From DASQUK01 sp046723645 (GTDB lineage: Bacteria; Actinomycetota; Acidimicrobiia; Acidimicrobiales; VFJN01), in contig JBKOUY010000091.1 in NCBI GenBank assembly GCA_046723645.1, forward strand, positions 1 to 5,863: DNA of 5,863 nt, read 5' to 3'. Position numbers and translations under genes: made by a program. Position 1 is the first letter of the stretch; each line of letters begins with the position of its first letter. Below the pieces are notes generated by a model. It saw nothing but the letters and a program-made list of their open reading frames with translations, had not been told where the DNA came from and ran no database searches. Below, in pieces: positions 1-5,344 of this stretch.

Positions 1-915
1 GCCGAACGCCTGGGCCGTGTCGATCATGGCATCGGCGCCGGCGTCCTCGGCCCCCATCTGGGCGAAGGCCGAGTTGCACGACGCCTCCATGATCGGGAAG
101 AGCGTGCCGCCGCACGTGGCGCCGCCGAAGTTGCCGATGGGCCGCCCCACGGGCCGGCCGCCGGCACCGACCGGCTGGTAGGCCTGGCGGGCCGGGTAGT
201 CCGGCTGGTCCGGGGTGACGCCACCGCGTTCGATGCCGGCCGCGCCGGTGACGATCTTGAAGGTCGAGCCCGGGAAGAAGTTGTCCTGGTACGAGCGCGC
301 CAGGGTCGGCTTCTCCGGATCGGCATTCAGCAGGTTCGAAGCCGCCTCCGCAGCATTGAAGTCGTGCGTCGCCAGGACGTTGGGGTCGTACGAGGGGAAC
401 GACCACAGCGCGAGGATCTCGCCGTTCCGAGGGTCGAGCGCCACCACCGATCCCTGGCGCTGGCCTAGTTCCTGCCGCGCCACCTGCTGCACGTCGTTGC
501 GCATCGACAGCGTCAGGTCGCCCACCCGCTCCCGGTCGACGAACAGGTCGGACACCTCCCGCAGGTCGAAGTCGATCGTGCGTCCCGCCAGCTCGTCGTT
601 GTAGCTGCGCTCGAGGCCCGCCGACCCGAGCTCGAAGGCGAAGTAGCCGGTGACGTGGCCGAACAGGTCGCGGGTGGGGTACTCGCGCTGCAGCTTGTAC
701 TGGTCGTTCGAGGGCACCGAGCGGGCGACGACCGTGCCGTCGGCGGTGATGATCGACCCCCGCGGGCTGGAGAAGTCCCGCTCCACCTCTCGGTTGTTGG
801 CGGGATTGTCCTTGAGCTCGTCGGCCTCGAAGATGGTCAGCCGGTTCACCTGGAAGAACAGCGCCGCGTAGCAGACCATGAGGAACACGCCGATGTTGCG
901 GATCTGCTTGCTCAC
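1..915 (-). CDS. pbpA: Class B penicillin-binding protein PbpA (peptidoglycan D,D-transpeptidase), 3' end outside window
   Basis: Cross-links peptidoglycan stem peptides on the outer face of the membrane, as partner of the SEDS polymerase encoded just upstream. The visible 305 codons show a single N-terminal membrane anchor (about residues 7-23), a dimerisation region containing the SPRGSI motif (49-54), and the start of the transpeptidase domain. The active-site S-x-x-K is seen as S217-T218-F219-K220 in a PGSTFK context, and S-x-N as S279-C280-N281. The KTG motif should lie beyond base 1. GTG (915-913) is chosen because it overlaps the rodA stop as GTGA, with a GAGG seven bases upstream and the membrane anchor directly after it. 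The family is usually near 490 residues, so roughly the last 180 are missing. C268 and C280 form a notable pair around the S-x-N motif. The assignment to PbpA rather than a PBP2/FtsI paralogue rests on the gene order. Confidence 0.95.
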   Translation of the reverse strand, partial: MSKQIRNIGVFLMVCYAALFFQVNRLTIFEADELKDNPANNREVERDFSSPRGSIITADGTVVARSVPSNDQYKLQREYPTRDLFGHVTGYFAFELGSAGLERSYNDELAGRTIDFDLREVSDLFVDRERVGDLTLSMRNDVQQVARQELGQRQGSVVALDPRNGEILALWSFPSYDPNVLATHDFNAAEAASNLLNADPEKPTLARSYQDNFFPGSTFKIVTGAAGIERGGVTPDQPDYPARQAYQPVGAGGRPVGRPIGNFGGATCGGTLFPIMEASCNSAFAQMGAEDAGADAMIDTAQAFG

Positions 916-2240
916 GCCGCGACCTCGCTCATCGACCGTCCGGCCAGGTGCTCGGCCTCACGCTCGGCCGCGTCGTTGGAGATGCGCAGCAGCAGTGCCA
1001 ACAACACGTAATTGGCCAGGAGCGACGAGCCCCCGTAGGAGATGAACGGCAGCGTCACACCGGTGAGCGGCAGCAGCCGCACGACGCCCGCCATGATGAT
1101 GAACGCCTGGAAGCCGAGGAGCGTGGTCAGTCCGACGGCCAGCAACCGCTCGAAGCCGCGGGCCGCCTGCTGGGCGATGCGCAGCCCGGCGCCGATCATC
1201 AACAGGAACGCGATGAGGACGGCGGTGGCGCCCAACAGGCCCAGCTCCTCGCCGATGGCGGCGAAGATCATGTCGCTCTCGACCACCGGGATCTTCGTCG
1301 GCGAGCCGAGGGCCAGGCCGGTGCCGGAGACGCCGCCGTCGGCCATGGCGAACGCCGCCTGGACCACCTGATACCCCCGGTCCTTGCCCCACGGATCGAA
1401 CCAGATGTCCACGCGCTCCTGCACGTGACCGAACGCGTTGAACGCGAAGGCCGCGCCGCCCGCGAACAGCGCCACGCCCACGAGGAGGTACGAGGCCCGC
1501 TCGGTGGCGACCCAGATGAGGACCAGGAACAGGGTGAAGAAGAGCAGGGACGAGCCGAGGTCGCGCTCCGACACCATGACCACCAAGGACGCTCCCCAGG
1601 CGAGGAGGACGGGGCCGAGGTGCTTGGGGTCGGGCAGCGAGATCGGCCCGTAGGCCCGGTTGATCGCCAGGAGCTCCCGCTTCTCCCACAGGTAGCCCGC
1701 GAAGAAGACCGCCAGCGCCAGCTTCGCGAACTCTCCGGGCTGGAAGTTGACCGGGCCGATCGACACCCAGATCCTGCTGCCGTTGATGGTGCGGCCGACG
1801 ACCGGGACCAGCGGCAGAAGCAGCAGCACGATGCCCACGAAGCCGGCGGTGTACCGGTAGCGCTCGAGCAGGCGAGCGTCGCGCACCACGATCAAGGTGA
1901 CGATGAAGGCGGAGACGCCGAGGATCATCCAGATCGACTGCAGGCCGGCGAGCCCGTCCGAGTGGGCCCTGGCCTCGTCGATGCGGACGATGAATATGTA
2001 GCCCAGCCCGTTGAGCAGGCTCGCCAGCGGCAGGAGCATGCCGTCGGCCTGAGGAGCCAGGCGGCGGACGGCGAGGTGGGCCACCAGCGGCAGCCCGACG
2101 ATGATGGCGAGGAACGGGCCCGTGGTGTTCGGGATGGGGCTGTTGTCGGGAAGCGTCGTCAGCACGTAGGCGCCGACGACGAACATCGTGCCCAGCACCA
2201 GTAGGCCCAGCTCGGTGTTGCGACGGACGGCGCCGATCAT
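912..2240 (-). CDS. rodA: SEDS-family peptidoglycan glycosyltransferase RodA (FtsW/RodA/SpoVE)
   Basis: Integral membrane polymerase that joins lipid II into glycan strands for wall elongation, acting with the adjacent PbpA. The 442 residues are strongly hydrophobic, with about ten to twelve membrane segments (for example 11-29, 131-148, 209-246, 252-270, 331-353, 367-387, 403-419). Family signatures are present: IGPVNFQPGEFAKL (161-174), SERDLGSSL (224-232), and SDMIFAAIGEELGLLG (322-337), whose D323 aligns with the catalytic aspartate of RodA/FtsW. The C-terminal signature LPLTGVTLPFISYGGSS spans 390-406. The length is above the approximately 370 residues of E. coli RodA but normal for actinobacterial members. 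The ATG overlaps the pstP stop as ATGA and has no clear Shine-Dalgarno, so translation probably depends on coupling. The stop overlaps pbpA as GTGA. FtsW is the alternative name, but this operon position is that of RodA. Confidence 0.95.
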   Translation of the reverse strand: MIGAVRRNTELGLLVLGTMFVVGAYVLTTLPDNSPIPNTTGPFLAIIVGLPLVAHLAVRRLAPQADGMLLPLASLLNGLGYIFIVRIDEARAHSDGLAGLQSIWMILGVSAFIVTLIVVRDARLLERYRYTAGFVGIVLLLLPLVPVVGRTINGSRIWVSIGPVNFQPGEFAKLALAVFFAGYLWEKRELLAINRAYGPISLPDPKHLGPVLLAWGASLVVMVSERDLGSSLLFFTLFLVLIWVATERASYLLVGVALFAGGAAFAFNAFGHVQERVDIWFDPWGKDRGYQVVQAAFAMADGGVSGTGLALGSPTKIPVVESDMIFAAIGEELGLLGATAVLIAFLLMIGAGLRIAQQAARGFERLLAVGLTTLLGFQAFIIMAGVVRLLPLTGVTLPFISYGGSSLLANYVLLALLLRISNDAAEREAEHLAGRSMSEVAA

Positions 2241-3592
2241 CGGGCTTGCGTGGTCGTGGTCCTCGGTCGCATGGTCGTCGTGGTCCGAGGCGCGGTCGTC
2301 GTCGTAGTGGGCCCGGTGGTCGTGGTCGTCTCCGTCGCCAGTGCGTCGGCGCGCTCGTTCAGCCTGTCGACGTACCGCTGCGCGTCGGCGAGCGACGACT
2401 GCTCCTTGCCGGCGTCGAGGTCATCCCGGGTGTCGGCCGGGACGTGGGACCGTTCGATGTCGAACGTCTCCTCCAGCACGGGATTCAGCCAGAGGACGCC
2501 GCCGGGGCGCCCCTTGAAGATCGCCACGCGATCGCCCTCGAAGCCGACGAAGTACGTGGACCGGCCGTACCACTGGATCGTGGCGAACGCACCGCCGACC
2601 AGCGCCAGCAGGATCAGGCTGAACAGCAGGACCCGCCAGGTGAGCCGCCGGCCCTGCGGTCTGGTCAGCGTCGCCTGGCCTCGCCCGCCTCCGTCATGGC
2701 TGCCGTTCGTGGCCTCCAGGGCGTCGAGTGCGACGCCCCCTCCGGCGCTCCCGTCCTCGCTCTCCACCATGCCGGTCGGTTCGGCGCGGCCGGCGAGGCC
2801 GGATGCTGCACCGACCGCGAGGGCGTCGGATGCCGCCGCGGCGCGCCCCCCGTCGTCGACGACGTCGACGACGACGACCGTCACGTTGTCGCGACCACCG
2901 CCGTCGACCGCCAGGTGCACGAGCTCTTCCGCCGCCTCGGCGGGATCCTCGACCTGACGGAGCAGCGCGGCGATGCGCGTCTCCGGGACCTCGTTGAACA
3001 GGCCGTCGGAGCACAACAGGTAGCGATCGCCCACCATGGGGTCGACGGTGAGGGTGTCGACCGGCACCCGGTCGTTCACGCCGAGCGCGCGCGTGACGAT
3101 GTTGCGCTGCGGGTGGACCGCAGCCTCCTCCGGCGACAGGGTCCCCTCCCGAACCAGGTCGGCCACCAGGCTGTGGTCGTCGGTGAGCTGCTCGAGTTGC
3201 CCGGCCGAATAGCGGTAGACCCGCGAGTCGCCGACGTTGGCGATCGCCAGGAGCTCGTCGCCGCTTTCGTCGACTACGGCCAGCGCCACGATCGTGGTGC
3301 CCATGCCGGTGAGCTCAGGGTCGGCGGCCGAGGTCTCGTAGACGGCCTCGTTCGCCCGCTCGATGGCGTCGGTCAGCCCGTCGACGGTGCGGTCGGAGAA
3401 GCTGCGACCCAGGGTCTCGCAGGCGATCGCCGACGCCACGTCGCCGCCCCGGTGGCCGCCCATGCCGTCGGCGACGGCCCACAGCCCGACGTCGTCGCGG
3501 GCCATGTAGTTGTCGTCGTTGGTGGAGCGGACGCGTCCGACGTGCGTGGCGCCTCCCCAGCGCAGGGCCGTCCGGCCGGCCATCGCGGTCAC
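2237..3592 (-). CDS. pstP: Membrane-anchored PP2C-family Ser/Thr protein phosphatase PstP
   Basis: Dephosphorylates the Pkn Ser/Thr kinases and their wall and division substrates at the inner membrane face. The 451 residues contain a PPM/PP2C catalytic domain (about 8-243) with the metal-binding motifs intact: RSTNDDNY (22-29), ADGMGGH (41-47, metal ligand D42), GMGTT (96-100), GDSRVYR (121-127), CSDGL (194-198, D196) and GGRDNVTVV (232-240, D235). A low-complexity cytoplasmic linker (about 244-318) leads to one membrane segment (about 319-338). An outside domain follows (about 345-420, with YFVGFEGDRVAIFKG conserved in actinobacterial PstP), then a threonine-rich tail. GTG 3592 is preferred over the in-frame ATG at 3583 because GAGGGG lies six bases ahead of it (3599-3604, overlapping the fhaB stop region) and nothing comparable precedes the ATG. 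It starts 10 bases after fhaB and its stop overlaps rodA. Confidence 0.95.
   Translation of the reverse strand: MTAMAGRTALRWGGATHVGRVRSTNDDNYMARDDVGLWAVADGMGGHRGGDVASAIACETLGRSFSDRTVDGLTDAIERANEAVYETSAADPELTGMGTTIVALAVVDESGDELLAIANVGDSRVYRYSAGQLEQLTDDHSLVADLVREGTLSPEEAAVHPQRNIVTRALGVNDRVPVDTLTVDPMVGDRYLLCSDGLFNEVPETRIAALLRQVEDPAEAAEELVHLAVDGGGRDNVTVVVVDVVDDGGRAAAASDALAVGAASGLAGRAEPTGMVESEDGSAGGGVALDALEATNGSHDGGGRGQATLTRPQGRRLTWRVLLFSLILLALVGGAFATIQWYGRSTYFVGFEGDRVAIFKGRPGGVLWLNPVLEETFDIERSHVPADTRDDLDAGKEQSSLADAQRYVDRLNERADALATETTTTTGPTTTTTAPRTTTTMRPRTTTTQAR
2240..2332 (-). repeat. Low-complexity threonine-run tract at the 3' end of pstP
   Basis: The last 31 codons of pstP consist of four threonine runs of 5, 5, 4 and 4 residues (422-426, 429-433, 437-440, 445-448), separated by short spacers containing Pro, Ala, Arg or Gly. 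On the plus strand this appears as a degenerate GTCGTGGTCGTCGT tract. Such Thr/Pro tails on the outer side of membrane proteins usually act as extended wall-spanning segments and may be glycosylated. That role is inference here. The tract is prone to slippage, so its length may vary between strains or be misassembled. Confidence 0.8.
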
Positions 3593-3598
3593 CGCCGG

Positions 3599-3604
3599 CC
3601 CCTC
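3599..3604 (-). promoter_or_regulatory. Ribosome binding site deciding the pstP start
   Basis: Read on the minus strand, GAGGGG is followed by six bases and then GTG at 3592. It overlaps the fhaB stop codon, consistent with coupled translation. No similar purine run precedes the alternative ATG at 3583. Confidence 0.5.
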
Positions 3605-4070
3605 ACGTCAGCTCCAGCACGGTGTTGCCGATCTGGAGCCGGTCGTGGCGCTTGATCACCATCGGGCCGGCCACGCGCCGCCGGTTGAGGTAGGTGCCGT
3701 TCGTCGAGCCGAGGTCCTCGACGTACCAATGGCCGTCTCGCTCGAACACCCGGGCGTGGACCTGGCTGGCGTAGGCGTCATCGAGCGGCACCTGGCAGCC
3801 CGCGGCCCGGCCCAGCGTGATCTCCTCGTCCAGCGCGAAGGCCCGGCCCCGCAGCCCCGCCGGTTCGAGCACCCGGAGCTGCGGGTGGTTCGAGCGGCTC
3901 GGGCGCGCGTGGCGGCGGGCCCTGCCCCGCTTGGCCGCCGGGGCCGGCATGGCCGGGGCCGTGCGCGGCGCGTTGACCTCGGTCCACACCGCCCGGATGA
4001 CGCGCAGGAAGAAGAGGTAGAGCAGGACCAGGAGGAACCCGGTCAGGAGGCGGAGCAGCTGCTCGGTCAC
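3603..4070 (-). CDS. fhaB: Membrane-anchored FHA-domain protein FhaB (FipA)
   Basis: Phosphothreonine-binding adaptor in the Pkn/PstP signalling circuit. The mycobacterial counterpart is reported to act at the division site. The 155 residues begin with one membrane segment (about 4-27), then a Pro/Ala/Arg-rich basic linker (about 34-64), then a C-terminal FHA domain (about 65-155). The ligand-contact positions of FHA domains are present: G87-R88, S102-x-x-H105 within DDAYASQVHARV (97-108), and GSTNG (121-125, N124) in VEDLGSTNGTYLNRR (117-131). Length and layout match actinobacterial FhaB, including the match of DLGSTNGTYL with the mycobacterial protein. The GTG start has no Shine-Dalgarno but is followed at once by the expected hydrophobic segment, and a TANNNT hexamer lies 8 bases upstream. 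It is 10 bases from pstP and 101 bases downstream of the fhaA stop. Confidence 0.93.
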   Translation of the reverse strand: MTEQLLRLLTGFLLVLLYLFFLRVIRAVWTEVNAPRTAPAMPAPAAKRGRARRHARPSRSNHPQLRVLEPAGLRGRAFALDEEITLGRAAGCQVPLDDAYASQVHARVFERDGHWYVEDLGSTNGTYLNRRRVAGPMVIKRHDRLQIGNTVLELT

Positions 4071-4078
4071 CGAGCGGG

Positions 4079-4084
4079 AGACTA
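4079..4084 (-). promoter_or_regulatory. Possible -10 element for fhaB (near-leaderless)
   Basis: TAGTCT on the minus strand fits the actinobacterial TANNNT -10 pattern and ends 8 bases before the fhaB GTG. No recognisable -35 is seen. A start point about 7 bases downstream would leave almost no 5' leader, which would agree with the missing Shine-Dalgarno. The hexamer is short and could occur by chance. Confidence 0.3.
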
Positions 4085-4171
4085 TCGGTCGCCGCGATGC
4101 CGGCCAGAGCAGACCGAGGGTGGCGTTTGGCTGGTCACTGAGGGTGTCGGATCGGGGTCGGCGGGACGGGG

Positions 4172-4831
4172 TCAGCTGGCCTCGAACCGGAGGCGGGTGT
4201 TGCCGAACGTCAGCTCGTCGCCGTCAGCCAGCATCCGCTGCTCGACGCGCACGCCGTTGACCTTGCTGCCGTTGGTCGAGCCGAGGTCGGTGAGCACGAA
4301 GCCGTCGCCCTGGGGCCGGATCTCCGCATGGTTACGGCTGACATTGGGATCGGCGAGCACGATGTTGCACTCGGGCCGCCGGCCGATGCTGATCGTATGC
4401 TCGGCCAGCGTGAACCGCTCGCCCGTCGGCAGCACCAGGCTGCCGGCACCGGCGCCGCCGGGGCCCTCGCGGAACCGGGCCTCGACTTCGAACCAACCGG
4501 TGCCGAACCGCTCGTCGACGACCACCTCCACGTCGACCGGGCCCATGAACCCGTAGTTCTCGTCGCGGGCGTGGGCACGGGCGGCGTCGCACAGCTCGCG
4601 GCGGAGGGCGTCACGCACGTCGCCGAACTCCGCGTAGTCGTCGGAGGACAGGTACACGATGAAGTGGTTGGGTGCCACCGTGGTGCCGCGAACGCCGACG
4701 GAGCGGCCGTTGTCCATCTCCCGGGCGAGGCGGCGGGCCAGCTCGACGGGGCGGATGCTGGACCGGAAGGCGCGGGCGAAGACGCCTTCCACCATGCGCT
4801 CCAGCCGTCGCTCGAACCCTCGGATGGCCAC
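4172..4831 (-). CDS. fhaA: FhaA-type protein: DUF3662 N-terminal domain plus C-terminal FHA domain
   Basis: Cytoplasmic phosphothreonine reader. In mycobacteria FhaA binds the phosphorylated pseudokinase domain of the lipid II flippase MviN and modulates wall synthesis. The N-terminal domain (about 1-122) matches the DUF3662/FhaA N-terminal family: FERRLERMVEGVFARAF (6-22), LARRLAREMD (31-40), VAPNHFIVYLSSDDY (52-66), then a mixed strand region to 122. A Gly/Ala linker of about eight residues (123-130) leads to the FHA domain (about 131-219), with G150-R151, S165-R166-N167-H168 and LGSTNG (183-188, N187) at the phosphopeptide-contact positions. At 219 residues it is far shorter than the mycobacterial protein (about 527), because the long Gly/Pro/Tyr-rich middle is absent. 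The GTG start has no good Shine-Dalgarno. It is the first gene of the minus-strand cluster and diverges from the tRNA. Confidence 0.93.
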   Translation of the reverse strand: MAIRGFERRLERMVEGVFARAFRSSIRPVELARRLAREMDNGRSVGVRGTTVAPNHFIVYLSSDDYAEFGDVRDALRRELCDAARAHARDENYGFMGPVDVEVVVDERFGTGWFEVEARFREGPGGAGAGSLVLPTGERFTLAEHTISIGRRPECNIVLADPNVSRNHAEIRPQGDGFVLTDLGSTNGSKVNGVRVEQRMLADGDELTFGNTRLRFEAS

Positions 4832-4839
4832 GGCCCCGC

Positions 4840-4845
4840 AGGTTA
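4840..4845 (-). promoter_or_regulatory. Possible -10 element for fhaA (near-leaderless)
   Basis: TAACCT on the minus strand fits TANNNT and ends 8 bases before the fhaA GTG, the same spacing as the candidate before fhaB. No clear -35 hexamer stands about 17 bases further upstream. It lies within the 101-base divergent gap shared with the tRNA gene. Confidence 0.3.
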
Positions 4846-4910
4846 CCGGTGCGCCGGTCGGTTCATCCGGCGGGGCGCTGCGTCGGTGGGGAGCCCAGGG
4901 GGGAGCGCGC

Positions 4911-4916
4911 TATCTT
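4911..4916 (+). promoter_or_regulatory. Possible -10 element for tRNA-Leu
   Basis: TATCTT lies in a T-rich patch (4911-4926) that stands out from its GC-rich surroundings, 16 bases before the mature tRNA 5' end. Transcription would start around 4923, leaving a short leader for RNase P. No good -35 is visible: the best-placed hexamers at about 4887-4893 are G-rich and match the consensus poorly. Confidence 0.4.
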
Positions 4917-4932
4917 TTCTTCCTTGTCGCTC

Positions 4933-5016
4933 GGGCGAGTGGCGGAATTGGCAGACGCGCTGGCTTCAGGTGCCAGTGGCCGCAAGGTCGTGGGGGTTCA
5001 AGTCCCCCCTCGCCCA
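4933..5016 (+). tRNA. tRNA-Leu, anticodon CAG (reads CUG)
   Basis: A complete class II tRNA of 84 bases. The acceptor stem is 4933-4939 (GGGCGAG) paired with 5009-5015 (CTCGCCC), with discriminator A5016 as expected for leucine. The D arm region holds the usual GGCGGAATTGGCAGACGCG. The anticodon stem CTGGC/GCCAG (4960-4964/4972-4976) encloses the loop TTCAGGT with anticodon CAG at 4967-4969. The long variable arm (4977-4991) forms a four-pair stem around GCAA, as expected for tRNA-Leu. The T stem GGGGG/CCCCC (4992-4996/5004-5008) encloses TTCAAGT. The 3' CCA is not encoded. It diverges from fhaA, the same neighbour that the CAG leucine tRNA has in M. tuberculosis. Its 3' half is the kind of sequence used by tRNA-targeting integrases, but no duplicated copy is visible here. 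Confidence 0.97.
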
Positions 5017-5344
5017 CAGGGTTCTCGCAGGTCAGCTCGGGTGCGGGACCGGTGAAGACGGCAGACTTCTACCGGGCTTCTACCCTTGCGCCCGCAACTA
5101 CCGCTCGACAGCGCGCGCTCGGCCGCATGCGAGGAGTCCGCGAGGGGCCGAGTGGTCATCGCCCGCGGCAGCAGTTGCGCAGCACTGCCCGCCTGATCAC
5201 GCAGTAGCACCTGTACCCGACTCCGGGTTTGCCCGCCGTGACGGCGCGGGTGGCCCGGTGCGGGCAATGACGACCGAAAGTCGTCCCGACGACTGCGGGC
5301 GGAAATGTCGCGGCATCATCTCCTCGCTGCGAGAGACTCCGGTC
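5017..5344 (+). other. Intergenic stretch with short inverted and direct repeats; no convincing gene
   Basis: No RNA gene or terminator with a T-run is seen between the tRNA and the downstream gene. Visible structure is as follows: a 7-base inverted repeat CTCGGCC/GGCCGAG (5118-5124/5146-5152); GCCCGC/GCGGGC (5231-5236/5260-5265); a cluster GACGAC, GTCGTC, GACGAC (5269-5274, 5280-5285, 5288-5293) whose arms can pair in two exclusive ways; and a direct repeat TGCGGGC (5259-5265 and 5294-5300). The frame of the downstream gene is open throughout, which means little at this GC content. If that gene starts at the ATG 5267, the last 78 bases here are coding. The minus-strand reading frames across this stretch resemble no known protein and lack plausible starts. 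Confidence 0.5.

Noticed and set aside
948..2204. 418-codon open frame on the plus strand
   Set aside because: It lies wholly opposite rodA. Its Gln/Arg/Asp/Gly-heavy translation is what the antisense of GC-rich membrane codons gives, with no motif.
2246..3655. 469-codon open frame on the plus strand
   Set aside because: It is antisense to pstP, which has every PP2C motif. The translation is low-complexity Arg/Gly/Val/Asp and resembles no family.
5041..5100. Possible second tRNA or tRNA fragment after tRNA-Leu
   Set aside because: GACGGCAGAC recalls a D-arm, but no acceptor stem, anticodon arm or TTC loop can be assembled around it.
5118..5152. Hairpin CTCGGCC/GGCCGAG as a terminator for the tRNA
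   Set aside because: It has a 21-base loop, no T-run after it and lies 100 bases past the tRNA. It is too weak to call a terminator.
4659..5207. 182-codon plus-strand frame running across the tRNA
   Set aside because: It begins antisense to fhaA and reads through an intact tRNA gene, and its translation changes character repeatedly with no domain.
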